Source of the DNA: Bacillota bacterium
GTDB taxonomy: Bacteria; Bacillota; Dehalobacteriia; UBA4068; UBA4997
Direction of reading: 5' to 3'
Assembly: GCA_021771915.1 (NCBI GenBank)
Contig: JAETNY010000001.1
Location: 1-64,000, forward strand
Length of the DNA stretch: 64,000 nucleotides
The notes beneath the pieces are model-generated. The model was not told the origin of the DNA, did no database searches, and was given only the letters and a program-made list of their open reading frames with translations. How positions within the stretch are numbered: position 1 is the stretch's first letter; each line of letters begins with the position of its first letter. The translations under genes were made by a program, and so were the position numbers. Below, one piece after another: positions 1 to 8,344 of the stretch.

Positions 1-1
1 T

Positions 2-358
2 GCTTATGACGGTATTATGCCTTTGGATTTGTATGTTAATACTCTAACTGTTAATGGTAAGATTGATGTAGTTACCGGAAAACTTTCAACTGCCGTTAAG
101 ATTACCACATCAGAGAAATGCGAAATTTATATTACATCAACAGTTTATAAGTATATTGACGGTGATTGGCAGTATTATACCAGTTTTTGTAGTCCGAGCA
201 AGGGTATATATGTAGGTCAATCTAAAACCTATGAAAATAGCTGCAAGGTGGACAAAGGTTATAACTACAAAGTTGTTGCTACGGCTCATGTTACCTCGGT
301 GGCCGACCGAATTTCGGAAGATATTTCGCAATCCAGCAACATATTGAGTTATAAATAG
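2..358 (+). CDS. C-terminal part of a probable small secreted protein (5' end outside window)
   Basis: The reading frame is open at the left edge, so about 118 codons of the C-terminus are seen and the real start is outside the window. The piece is rich in Thr, Ser, Tyr and Lys and alternates polar and hydrophobic residues, as in a beta-sandwich extracellular domain. It contains three Cys (EKCEIY, SFCSPS, NSCKV). No membrane segment is present in the visible part. The next gene downstream starts with a clear Sec signal peptide, so this is probably one of a run of exported proteins. From memory the style resembles small secreted clostridial families such as DUF6147, but I could not test this. 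Function unknown. Confidence 0.5.
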   Translation, partial: AYDGIMPLDLYVNTLTVNGKIDVVTGKLSTAVKITTSEKCEIYITSTVYKYIDGDWQYYTSFCSPSKGIYVGQSKTYENSCKVDKGYNYKVVATAHVTSVADRISEDISQSSNILSYK

Positions 359-484
359 GTCTGTAAAGTTGTCTGGGCTTTTTATCTGTTGTTTTGGTTT
401 GAAAATTTGAAAAGGGGTATTCCTGCAAAATAATTAAATGTTTCCCGTTGGTATAAAAATTATATAAAATCGGAGGAATTTCTC

Positions 485-1120
485 ATGTTAAGTAGAAAAT
501 TAAAAATGGTTGCAAGCCTGGTGTTGGCATTCTGCTTGTGTCTGGCAATGGTGATGCCAGCCTTGGCAGCAGAAACGGATATATATACTCACCAGTAAAC
601 ATTAATATCTGTTATGCCTGTAACTTCAAATGAAATAACTTTAAATTATGAAAACGAAATTGATGCAGATATGGAAAATTCTCAAACATCATCGTTTATC
701 ATACCCATTTCTTCACCAGATAATATTTATAGTATACCTATTGGTTACATTGAAAATGAAAGCAACGAACGTGCTAATGATGTCACTCTTGTTTGGGCAA
801 CACTGGTTCGTAAAAATTTTTTGCAACAGGTTGACGTTATTATTAATTGGACGGGAACGGATTTTTATAACAGTTGGAAATTTAGTAAATGTATTATAGA
901 TAATGCTGAATTTATTCATCCTGTAATTTATGGACAATATTTAGCTTGGATAAAAAACGTTTTTGGAGCACGGCAAGGAACTGTAACGGTTGGCTCTGTT
1001 ACTATTCCTGATAATGTTGCCGAAGCGAGAGTTGTCTTTAGTAACTTAGCTGGTTACGATATGAATAAAGGTATGTGGAGATCGGTTACCATAGTGCCTA
1101 AATTAGGCGAAATTCAGTAA
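485..1120 (+). pseudogene. Secreted protein gene split from its signal peptide by an in-frame TAA
   Basis: A GGAGG site at 472-476 precedes ATG 485. The first 31 residues form a typical Sec signal peptide (MLSRKLK, then a long hydrophobic core, then MPALAAETD), followed by TAA at 596-598. The same frame continues without another stop to 1120, and the next Met is codon 614. Thus signal peptide and 168-residue body lie in one frame, separated by one nonsense codon. Without the signal the body (rich in Asn, Ile, Val and aromatic residues, no membrane helix) would stay in the cytoplasm. The simplest reading is a recent nonsense mutation. Readthrough or restart at 614 is possible, but I see no good ribosome site before 614. 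The body is not a family I recognise. Confidence 0.7.
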
Positions 1121-1157
1121 TATCTTCGGTAAAAATAAAAGAAAAGTTAGGTGGCAT

Positions 1158-1610
1158 TTGGTTTTGGAATATAATGAACTGCTTAAAAGATATAAGCATC
1201 TGATTAAAATAGGCCCTAAACCAGTACCGGAATTGATTGATTATCTAAAAAACAAATTAACTGTGCAGGAAATATCCTCTAAAGAGTTTCCCAATTATTA
1301 TTGCGATGCTATAAAAAGCAATGCTTATTACTGCCTTTTGAATGACGAACTGCAAATTCAACCTAATGAAATGGTTTTTCGTTTTTTTAAAGTAATAATG
1401 GACAAGCGTGCCAAACAGTATTTAGCTGAAGAACCCCATAATATACTTTGGGGAATGTGTTATATTGTTTTTGAAGAAAGGACTGGTTATATAGATTCTT
1501 CAAGCAACAAATTGTTTCTGGATATTATGTTAGAGCGTGGCGTTCCGCAGGAAGATTATGATAACGAGGGACTGCAATTTCGTTGTTTGTTGACTTATTT
1601 CGACCATTAG
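1158..1610 (+). CDS. Hypothetical 150-aa cytoplasmic protein
   Basis: The frame starts with TTG 1158, six bases after an AGGTGG site at 1146-1151, and runs 150 codons. No signal peptide or membrane segment is visible. The protein is mostly helical in character, with a charged N-terminus (EYNELLKRYKHLIKIG) and a C-terminus rich in aromatic and acidic residues. It lies 37 bases after the broken secreted-protein gene in the same direction and may have been co-transcribed with it. Small cytoplasmic genes after secreted proteins are sometimes immunity proteins, but nothing specific here shows that. A second TTG at 1164 is an equally possible start. I do not recognise the family. Confidence 0.5.
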   Translation: MVLEYNELLKRYKHLIKIGPKPVPELIDYLKNKLTVQEISSKEFPNYYCDAIKSNAYYCLLNDELQIQPNEMVFRFFKVIMDKRAKQYLAEEPHNILWGMCYIVFEERTGYIDSSSNKLFLDIMLERGVPQEDYDNEGLQFRCLLTYFDH

Positions 1611-1659
1611 ACGGTAATTGAACCAATTTTAAGATTAAATATTGCGATTTTATAGTTAA

Positions 1660-1704
1660 AGCTTTAGGTCGGTGAGGGCAACTTGTCCTCTTCGACTTAA
1701 GGCT
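1660..1704. other. Imperfect hairpin in the intergenic region
   Basis: The arms 1660-1677 and 1687-1704 pair at 14 of 18 positions, with G-U pairs at some of the rest, around a 9-base loop. No T-run follows, so it is not a standard intrinsic terminator. It separates the hypothetical gene ending at 1610 from the broken stalk-domain gene at 1790. It may be a weak terminator or a structured leader. Confidence 0.35.
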
Positions 1705-1789
1705 GTATTATGAAATAGTGTTGATAGTTTGTGTGGGCTTTTACCTTTTATATGGATTATGTAACGACCTGTGTGAATGGAGAGTTTTT

Positions 1790-2770
1790 ATGAAACATTT
1801 TATGTCTGTTAAATCCTTATTCGCTGTTATGCTGTTTTGGTTTGGTTTTTGCATTGTAACAAACATAGGGCTGAACACAGTTATAGCAGCTGACAAGACT
1901 TTGCCTATTTATATGAAGAACCGAGCGGCTATAATGCTGTGTCTATAGGATGGTAATGGTATACAAAATTGCGTGATATTTGTGATATTTATTGTATTGA
2001 AATGACTTACAATAATAATGCAAAAACTATTACAGTTTATGACAAACCGCAGCTGACTGTATTGAGCCTGTCTGCGAACAAGGTTGTTGAACAGGAAAAA
2101 ATGTTTGTTAAAAAGGTTGCGTGTATGTTCCTTTAGATAGTGTTTTGACTTTTAATGCCGGGCATATGCAGCAGGGACACTTGGATATTGAGCGTACTTT
2201 CAATTTTAAGAATGGCTCTTGGGTTTACTCGTCATATGGCGCACTAGAACAGCCTTTAAGTTCTGCGGAGAGTTATCAGCAAAAGGACAACTTGTCTTAT
2301 GCCATATTTTTCACCACAAGCGGCGATACGGTTTCTGGCAGTGGTAAGGTTTGGGAATTTAAGCCAAACGGTCGCTGCCGTGCTGTTGCCGAATACTGGC
2401 TGCAAATTACTTCCTTTGCGGTTGATGATGATTGGGTATTTATTGTTGGAAGATATACTTGGAATGCCAGTTCCGTATGGAAATTCTCTTTGACCGATGG
2501 TACAGAAAGCCGTCTTGGACAGGCAGACTATACTATGGTGATAATTTGAGCCGTACTATGAACAATGTTTTGGCTAATAATAATATAATGCCATTACCGC
2601 ATACGGGAATATTCGTGCGTGATGACGGGTTATATACTGTCAGTTACAGTCAATAATGTTATTTTGAAAATAACATTATTGACAAAGATGTATTTAGCGA
2701 TACCTATGGTTATTACCGCTTATCTAAAGACGGCGGAACTCACAAAAAAGTTGCTGACTGGCCAAAATAA
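1790..2770 (+). pseudogene. Exported stalk-domain protein, broken by frameshifts and stops
   Basis: ATG 1790 follows GGAGAG and opens a signal peptide (MKHFMSVKSLFAVMLFW, ending near VIAADK). The frame stops at 1948, but homologous-looking sequence continues in other frames. One piece (MTYNNNAKTITVYDK, about 2001-2045) resembles the beta-hairpin repeat of copper-amine-oxidase-type stalk domains. GTG 2121 then gives VYVPLDSVLTFN, the second half of such a repeat. From 2121 to about 2530 one frame encodes a beta-rich body. It shifts frame near 2530, meets TAA at 2654-2656 and continues in that frame to TAA 2768-2770 with GYYRLSKDGG, a phrase typical of DUF5050-like beta-propeller repeats. At least two frameshifts and two stops make this a clear pseudogene. 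Confidence 0.7.
2649..2683. repeat. Perfect 35-nt palindrome inside a pseudogene
   Basis: Arms 2649-2665 and 2667-2683 are exact reverse complements around the single base G2666. The arms are AT-rich. The TAA that interrupts the pseudogene (2654-2656) lies in the left arm, so the palindrome itself may be the lesion, for example a templated inverted duplication. There is no T-run. Confidence 0.8.
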
Positions 2771-2788
2771 AAAGTAAAAATCTTTTCT

Positions 2789-2828
2789 GAATTGCACTTT
2801 GTGGATATATTTCTGCAAAGTGCAATTC
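2789..2828 (+). terminator. Probable terminator after the stalk-domain pseudogene
   Basis: A perfect 13-bp stem (2789-2801 with 2816-2828) encloses a 14-base loop and starts 19 bases after the pseudogene's last stop. The downstream side is ACTTTTCT, a weak T-rich tail. Confidence 0.55.
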
Positions 2829-3060
2829 ACTTTTCTAAAAATGTTTATTTTATATATTTAGGTATTACCCTACACGCACCCTCAAAAATGAGCTTTTAGA
2901 GCGTCTGAAAGCCTTATGTGATGCGGATTTTAAAATCAACTTTTTCTATAAATGATTATTTAATTATTTATATGAATCGTTAAGTTTTGGCCTTTAAGGC
3001 TTGACATTCGGTATATAAAAGTATTAAAATATATACAACAACTAAATATCTGCAAACAGT
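2829..3060. other. AT-rich gap with a short coding remnant
   Basis: No complete gene is visible. On the plus strand, codons from about 2860 to TGA 2953-2955 read RYYPTRTLKNELLERLKALC and so on, an open, helical-looking stretch without a start. It is probably the tail of a deleted gene. The rest is low-complexity A/T with no clear signal. Confidence 0.4.
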
Positions 3061-3092
3061 AACCACGGGCTTGCGAAGTGCCGGTGGTTTTT
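3061..3092 (+). terminator. Intrinsic terminator
   Basis: AACCAC at 3061 pairs with GTGGTT, with an inner GGC/GCC pairing, and a run of T (3087-3092) follows. It stands about 100 bases before the element-type ORF at 3192 and may close an upstream transcript of the lost mobile element. Confidence 0.6.
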
Positions 3093-3191
3093 CTGCGTTA
3101 CAAAAACTTTAAGCAAAAGGGGCTAAAAAAATTGATTAAAGCAAACTCATTTTTAATTAAATCTGCTGAATATTAAAATATGGGAGGCTTT

Positions 3192-3386
3192 ATGCAGAAA
3201 AACCAGAAAACGGAAATTACGGTTAAGGCATTTTATGACGGTGAGTTGGACGCAACCGAGGTATTTATGAATCTCATTGCCCAAAAGATAAATTGGACAC
3301 AAAAACATTTTGCTATTCATCACAGCATCGCCTATAATAAGTTTGAACATCAAAATAGTCGTTTACCGTCTGGATTGTGCAGGTGA
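3192..3386 (+). CDS. Small accessory ORF of an integrative element
   Basis: GGAGG at 3183-3187 precedes ATG 3192 with good spacing; the upstream in-frame ATG 3180 overlaps the site and is less likely. The 64-aa product starts MQKNQKTEITVKAFYDG and ends in a Ser/Pro-rich tail (SRLPSGLCR). Its stop overlaps the start of the recombinase remnant as TGATG (3384-3388). Small proteins with a TxTVKxxxDGxxDAxxVFxxLI pattern directly before a large serine recombinase are a known arrangement in clostridial integrative elements, from memory. Their role is not established. The gene is formally intact, but its partner is dead, so it may be non-functional. Confidence 0.55.
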   Translation: MQKNQKTEITVKAFYDGELDATEVFMNLIAQKINWTQKHFAIHHSIAYNKFEHQNSRLPSGLCR

Positions 3387-3646
3387 TGACTATGCTGAAC
3401 AGATTGGAAAATATGAGCAATGTCAGGGCTGCGGTTTACTGTCCTCTTTCCAAAGACGGCGATTTGCAGGAAGCCAAGGATTTGAGCCGTTTGGGGCGCA
3501 ATTATCTGCAAACCGGCTATCTGATTGAAGATTTTTTTTCTTGCAATGGGGTGCGCTAAATTGCTATGAACGACGGCATTGACACAATGCTGGAGAATAA
3601 AGATATAGCGCTGTTCAAAAATATTTTGAATTCCAACCTCTCATAA
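3386..3646 (+). pseudogene. Serine recombinase, N-terminal remnant with internal deletion and stop
   Basis: ATG 3386 is coupled to the preceding ORF. The product begins with a resolvase-like first strand (RAAVYCPLSKDGDLQ) and then jumps to KDLSRLGRNYLQTGYLIEDFF, the motif that normally lies some 50-60 residues further along in large serine recombinases. An internal deletion is therefore inferred. TAA 3557-3559 interrupts, and the same frame resumes with IAMNDGIDTM and LFKNILN, again recombinase-like, up to TAA 3644-3646. No C-terminal DNA-binding half follows in frame. It would have catalysed integration and excision of a mobile element and is now dead. It is less GC-rich than the recombinase remnant at 5521-6432, suggesting a different element. 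Confidence 0.75.
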
Positions 3647-3778
3647 AGAATGACACTATACACAGGACATGGCATCCCTATTACCTCCGACAAAGCTAAT
3701 ATGCACCGCAGACAGAAACTACTTTATGCCGAATTTGTATTAACAGTAGCGACTACCAAAAATAACGGAGGGAATACA

Positions 3779-4163
3779 ATGAACGAATTAAAACCTGGTG
3801 TCCATGACGAGGCAAATGGCCTTGATTATGTACTTGCTTGGGATTAGTACATCCCAGCTATAGAACTGCCGGATAACGATGATCGCCCCATTGGGAAGTG
3901 GGGCGGACGCACCAGGCTTACTTGGATGAAACAAATCCGCTTCTGCTCAACCATATGATTTTGATGGGCAAACTGCACTCCTATCTTGCCGACCTCAATG
4001 AGTAGGCCCAGAATCGTTACCGGCTTATCATCAAGCAGATAGCCACTGCCGAGGGCGTGACCGAGGATTTAAAGCGCCAGTTGCAGTGGTAGTGGCTCAA
4101 ACAATGAACAGCGTCGCGAGCCGCGCAGAGTAGATTATCAGAGGCGAGATGATTAACGCTTAA
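3779..4163 (+). pseudogene. tnpV: TnpV-like transposon-encoded protein, decayed
   Basis: A GGAGGG site precedes ATG 3779 (MNELKPGVHDEANGLDY). Family-like phrases follow in order across two frameshifts: RPIGKWG, then HQAYLDETNPLLLN, GKLHSYLADLNE, AEGVTEDLK, MNSVASRAE and a final IIRGEMINA ending at TAA 4161-4163. In-frame TAG codons occur at 3845, 4003, 4090 and 4131. As I recall the family, they fall where different residues are normal (Tyr, Gln, uncertain, Glu). That argues for ordinary decay and not for a reassigned amber codon. TnpV proteins are small accessory proteins of clostridial conjugative or mobilisable elements, with no established biochemical role. Confidence 0.7.
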
Positions 4164-4581
4164 TGAGTTCAAAACCCCAGCAAATGCGCTGGTGCAAAGG
4201 CACGAATATCATGCGAAGGCTTGCTATACTGGCAAACCTCCCCATAACATCTTACTTGCTATATGGCCGCTTTTCTTGGACATGTTTCTCTAATTGTGCT
4301 AAAATATATAGTATCTATAGGAGGAAGAAATGTTGTCCGAGATGCTAACTGCAATCAAAGAATCTGGTAGACAATGATTTATATTTTGGTTTCAATCAGC
4401 GAATTGGAGTCGAAATGATGAACACATTTGTCTTGGTAAAAAATATTTATGCCGCTCGATTTTTAAAATACAGTTTCAATTCCCATAGAGGGGCGAGTTC
4501 ACAATCTGTGGACGACAACTGATTTGGAAAAGAGTATATTGCTATTGTAACCTTCCACTCTACTCTGGATGAGGAGTACGA
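4164..4581. other. Gap with an orphan promoter and start region
   Basis: No complete gene is supported. A plausible promoter (TTGGAC 4276-4281, 18-base spacer, TAAAAT 4300-4305) and an AGGAGG site at about 4319-4324 lead to ATG 4330, which opens only 15 codons (MLSEMLTAIKESGRQ) before TGA. This looks like the front of a gene lost by deletion. A 35-codon ORF at 4417 has no ribosome site and is not called. Confidence 0.4.
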
Positions 4582-5160
4582 ATGAAAAAAGGTGGAACGA
4601 TAGCAATGGACGAACGTAAAGGTTTTATCTGTTGGATTAAGGAACACAGGAAGGCGTTGACTATTGCAGGTATCAGAATTGGGACTTTGATTCTAATCGT
4701 TCTTTGCATCAGGAATCGAGAGATGGTCAAAGTGGTATGGGACTCGCTGAGGAAAGCTGTAAAGCAACCAACTGCGAAAGCCGCAGATGGCACAGTAGAA
4801 ATTCCACTGTAGCCTATTCGTGAAGTCATCACAGCTGTGGCGTCAAATTCAGAACCTCTCCCGTTTGAGGTAAGCAGACACATCCGCAATCTTCTGGAGG
4901 GTTGGCACGCGTCGCCAGAGAAAATCGCTGAAGTTCTCAAGAACAATATCATCCTTATGAATGGTGTGTCAGTATTCTACCGGCAAGGAGAACCAACTCG
5001 GTTTTTCAATGGCAAGGAAAATGAACAATTTCCGGGTAAACTCGAGGAGATACATTGCGATACAGACAATATCAAATTGGAGTTCCTCCAGCGTTACGGC
5101 TGGTTGACTGACGATTATGATGTTAGGGTATATAGTGCTAAATTCAAGCCTAAGAGATGA
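4582..5160 (+). pseudogene. Membrane-anchored protein of an integrative element, interrupted by in-frame TAG
   Basis: GAGGAG precedes ATG 4582. Codons 1-76 encode a basic N-terminus, one membrane helix (about residues 28-44, IAGIRIGTLILIVLCI) and a basic juxtamembrane stretch. TAG 4810-4812 then interrupts. The same frame continues PIREVITAVASNSEPLPFEV and so on to 5160, including FEVSRHIRNLLEGWHASPEKI. The two halves are in register, so one nonsense mutation split the gene. From memory, small single-pass proteins with this SRHIRNLxxGWHxSxEK phrase occur in clostridial integrative elements (DUF6465-like). Function unknown. GTG 4837 could restart a soluble 107-aa piece, but it has no clear ribosome site. 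Confidence 0.6.
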
Positions 5161-5174
5161 AAGGAGAGACAATC

Positions 5175-5342
5175 ATACCGCGGCGTAAAAGGAATGAAAT
5201 GATTTTTGATGACAGCTGTGAAGAAGATGACGATAGCAAATGCCTAAGTGTCTGGAATGCTGCCGAGATTTGGGCATCTAATGGTAAGAACGAGAATTAT
5301 ATGTTCGGGTATACATAAGAAGAGTTGTAGGATGCTTTGTAA
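5175..5342 (+). pseudogene. Small acidic element protein with lost start and several stops
   Basis: AAGGAG at 5161-5166 is followed at the right distance by ATA 5175 (IPRRKRNEM), suggesting an ATG-to-ATA start mutation; ATG 5199 is the first remaining start. The frame reads MIFDDSCEEDDDSK, then WNAAEIWASNGKNENYMFGYT. Stops follow at 5316, 5328 and 5340 with EEL and DAL between them. The intact form in related elements, as I recall it, ends in GYxEEELEDAL, so the stops sit at Glu codons. The family has no known function. Confidence 0.55.
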
Positions 5343-5520
5343 TCAGGAAAAACTCTTAAGTATAGGCGATAAAGTGATGTAAAGTTACTTTGCAAGCGGT
5401 GTCTTTGGTTCCACCAACAAGAAAAACCTGCGGATTCCGGCATCGTCATGTGCAAAGTGGTTTGTGCGCTTAAAATCTTTGGGTGATTAATCTGCTGGAT
5501 TATGAGGTTCTGCAAAATAC

Positions 5521-6432
5521 CTGACTGACAGGAACATCCAGACATCAACGTGAAAGGAGACATGGCGGCACAGGACGGTGGAGAACATCCTTTCCAACGA
5601 AAAGTACAAAGGCGATGCTCACCTGCAGAAGTGCTACACGGTGGACTTCCTTGCCAAGAAGCGGAATGCGAACGAAGGGGAGATGCCGCAGTATTATGTG
5701 GAGGGCAGCCACGACGCCATCATCAAGCCTGCGGAATGGCAGCTCGTGCAGACGGAGATACAGCGGCGGAAGAACGCAGGGCGGAGCCATAACTGTTGCA
5801 GCCCATTTTCGGCAAAGCTGAAATGCGGCGACTGTGGCGAATACTTCGGCTTCAAGGTGTGGCACTCCAACAGCAAGTACAAGCGGACGGTCTGGCAGTG
5901 CAACGCCAAGTTCAAAGGGGAAAGCAAATGTTCCACGCCCCACCTGTACGAGCAGCGTATAAATGGGCTGTTCCTTGAGGCGCTCGGCATCCTGATGGAA
6001 GACCGGGAAACGGCCATCGCGGACTGCAGGGCGGTAATGGAGGCGCTGACGGACTGCAGCCGTATTGACGGTGAGGCGGAGGAGGTCAGCAATGAGATGG
6101 AGGTGGTCGCCGGGATGATCCAGAGGCTGGTGGACGAGAACGCCACCCGGAAACTCGACCAGGAGGATTACCGCAGAAAATACGTGGGGTACGCAGACCG
6201 CTACGCCGCCTTGGAGAGCCGGATGGACGGCTTGAAGCAGGAACGGGAGCGGAGGGAAATCCAGCACGACCTTTTCAGCGGTTTCCTTTCGGGGCTTGAG
6301 GAGGTGCGGGAGCTGCCGGTTGATTTCAGCGAGAAGCTGTTCCACAGGATGGTGGATTACGCAACGGTACATTCAGATGGCAGGGTGGTGTTCACCTTCC
6401 GCAACGGGGCGGAAGTCAGCACGGAGATTTGA
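5521..6432 (+). pseudogene. Large serine recombinase, C-terminal remnant
   Basis: The long open part (from GTG 5578) carries the recombinase-domain end (VENILSNEKYKGDAHLQK), a zinc ribbon (CGDCG at about 5827 and later Cys residues in WQCNAKF and SKCSTPH), then a long coiled coil and a C-terminal segment VDFSEKLFHRMVDYATVHSD. The same frame extends upstream through TGA 5551-5553 into LTDRNIQTST and further stops. So 5578 is not a true start but where nonsense codons end. The N-terminal catalytic domain is missing. The region is visibly more GC-rich than its neighbours, unlike the AT-rich remnant at 3386. It belonged to an integrative element and ends 247 bases before the Septu-like pair. Confidence 0.8.
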
Positions 6433-6679
6433 AAGCCGGGAGCGGCTGGAGCATCGGGATTGTACCAGATGCCCCAACCGCTTTTTCAGTGCGTGGAAAT
6501 GGCATATCGGATAGAGCAATATGCTGGGTTCGAATTGTTTTTATTTTACTTGTGGTATTCTTTTTTATTTGCTCGTATATTGATTATTTGAAGCGAATTT
6601 TATACAATGTACTTATAAATACATATAACTTTGGTGGCGCAATTATAGTTCGAATGGCAGATAATAAATTGAGAAAGCG
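6433..6679. other. Junction between recombinase remnant and defence pair
   Basis: Base composition changes here from GC-rich to AT-rich, at about 6530. No gene, reverse transcriptase or structured RNA is visible. An AT-rich run before 6680 probably holds the promoter for the ATPase-nuclease pair, but I cannot assign a confident -35 and -10. Confidence 0.4.
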
Positions 6680-8344
6680 GTGAATACATTGATAGATAAC
6701 AGTGAGAAACAAGATATGATGTTAAATTTGCAATTAGTATATGTGTACATAGAAAGTTCTTATAGTGGAATCGGGGGAATAGAACTTCAATTAGGCAATG
6801 GTGTAGAGTTTCATTTTGTGCGAAGTGAACCGAATCTTTTTTCAATGCAATATTATTTCACTAAGCAAGAGGTGAACTATATAACAAGTGCAGATACTTT
6901 TTTTGATTCTAATAAGCATTTAAAACGTCTTGATGTCCTTGTTGGGGAAAATGGCACAGGAAAGACAACAATTTTGAATACTATAGCTGGAGTTGGACCA
7001 ATTGGCTCTTGGATTGAATTGTTTTATTCATATGATAGCCAAGAGTATTATTTTTATTCAGATAAAAATGCTTATAAATCAATTGAAGAAAAAGCAATAC
7101 TTGAGGCAGACGCATATCTGGATAATCGTAAATTGAAAAAAATAGATTTGGGATATCGAAAGGTTTATTTGCATTTAAATGAGTATCAGCCTGAATTTTT
7201 ATGGACTACAGAAGAAGATCAGAAATATAAAAATATAATGAAATGTGATTATACATCTGTTGGTCGTTTCTTATTTCAACAAAGTCTTAAACGACAACAT
7301 TTTAATTTGCCATGTAGTTTTACGTTTGAAATAGGTCTATTGGTAGATGAAGAAAATACTCCCAATGTTATTCGAAGGAAACAGCAGATTATTGAATGTC
7401 TAAATGATCATGATGAACACCAAGCAATAGAAATATTAGAAGGATTAATAAAACGTTCATTGGAAGTCTTGCATCGGATAACAATAGGAAATCCTTTGGT
7501 ATCAGAAAAAGAGTTGGAGAAGAAAATTAAAAATTTAGAGAAGGATTATCAGGCTATGATCCAGTGTTTGAATGAGATAGCAGATAATAATACGCTGTCA
7601 ATAATAACTCATATGAAACATAGCACATCCCATTCGGCACAGGTAGCTAACGCAGAAAAAAAGGTGAATAAAGTAAATGTGGAACTCGAACTTGAGTTTG
7701 GTGAATGGAAGATAGAAAATTTATTAATGAATTTTCTTATGATTATGGATAATTTGAAAATCAATACTAGAATTCATCAATTTCAATTAATATTTTTTCG
7801 GTGTGGATTCCAAACAATGAGTTCTGGTGAACTTGCATATTTAAAACTATATGCAGAAATTTATTGTGTTTTAAAACAACATGCACAGCATCCAGGTATT
7901 ATATTGCTTCTATTTGATGAACCTGAAGTATATATGCATCCTGAGTGGTCAAGACAAATGATATCAAATATTGTTAAGGTAATTACAGACTTATATGATG
8001 AACATCAGGAATGGAGAGCTGATTGCCAATTATTGATAACAACACATACACCCTATTTATTGTCAGATCTGTTGCCCTGTTTTATCACATGTATCCAAAA
8101 GGGAGAAGATAATTTATACATCTGTAAAGGAGAACACTCATTTGCGGCTAATCTCTATGATATTTTAAATTCTAATTTTTTTGTGTCTAATCCAATCGGT
8201 GAATTTGCGTTATCAAAGTTGAATTATATGTTAATGCAGGGAGAATATGCGGATGCGGAGAAATATAAAGAATTGATCGAGAACATAGGAGATGAATATT
8301 TGAGAAAACAATTAGAAAGATTATTGGGAGATCAATCATGGTAA
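6680..8344 (+). CDS. Septu-like ATPase (PtuA-type ABC/OLD AAA protein)
   Basis: The 554-aa protein has the layout of an SMC/ABC-type ATPase: Walker A GENGTGKT (residues 89-96), a long helical insert (about 250-350), an ABC signature-like MSSGELAYLKL, Walker B LLLFDEPEVYMHP (D413, E414) and an H-loop TTHTPYLLSD. No TOPRIM domain is seen, unlike OLD or Gabija GajA. It overlaps the next gene, an HNH nuclease, by 7 bases (ATGGTAA), so the two are translationally coupled. An ATPase of this type paired with an HNH protein is the signature of Septu (PtuAB), where the ATPase forms a complex that controls the nuclease during phage infection. GTG 6680 is the longest start; ATG 6716 and ATG 6719 are alternatives. 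Both genes are AT-rich, unlike the flanks, which suggests transfer. Confidence 0.7.
   Translation: MNTLIDNSEKQDMMLNLQLVYVYIESSYSGIGGIELQLGNGVEFHFVRSEPNLFSMQYYFTKQEVNYITSADTFFDSNKHLKRLDVLVGENGTGKTTILNTIAGVGPIGSWIELFYSYDSQEYYFYSDKNAYKSIEEKAILEADAYLDNRKLKKIDLGYRKVYLHLNEYQPEFLWTTEEDQKYKNIMKCDYTSVGRFLFQQSLKRQHFNLPCSFTFEIGLLVDEENTPNVIRRKQQIIECLNDHDEHQAIEILEGLIKRSLEVLHRITIGNPLVSEKELEKKIKNLEKDYQAMIQCLNEIADNNTLSIITHMKHSTSHSAQVANAEKKVNKVNVELELEFGEWKIENLLMNFLMIMDNLKINTRIHQFQLIFFRCGFQTMSSGELAYLKLYAEIYCVLKQHAQHPGIILLLFDEPEVYMHPEWSRQMISNIVKVITDLYDEHQEWRADCQLLITTHTPYLLSDLLPCFITCIQKGEDNLYICKGEHSFAANLYDILNSNFFVSNPIGEFALSKLNYMLMQGEYADAEKYKELIENIGDEYLRKQLERLLGDQSW

Noticed and set aside
3650-3778. N-terminal extension of the TnpV-like frame
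   Set aside because: The GGAGGG site directly before ATG 3779 marks the start; the upstream part is not family-like.
3779-4163. Amber-codon recoding in the TnpV-like gene
   Set aside because: The TAG codons replace different expected residues and the gene also has two frameshifts, so simple decay explains it better.
4163-4348. 61-codon ORF between element remnants
   Set aside because: No ribosome site; composition looks non-coding and a promoter-like sequence lies inside it.
5545-6372. 275-codon minus-strand ORF opposite the GC-rich recombinase remnant
   Set aside because: GC-rich sequence gives long antisense frames by chance; the plus frame has a clear zinc ribbon and recombinase motifs.
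6527-6535. GGTTCGAAT resembling a tRNA T-loop, possibly an attachment-site remnant
   Set aside because: No matching acceptor stem, anticodon arm or CCA-side sequence surrounds it; the following bases do not pair back.
6433-6680. Retron RNA or reverse transcriptase upstream of the ATPase-HNH pair
   Set aside because: No RT motif (xxDD) or long inverted repeat was found within the short gap.
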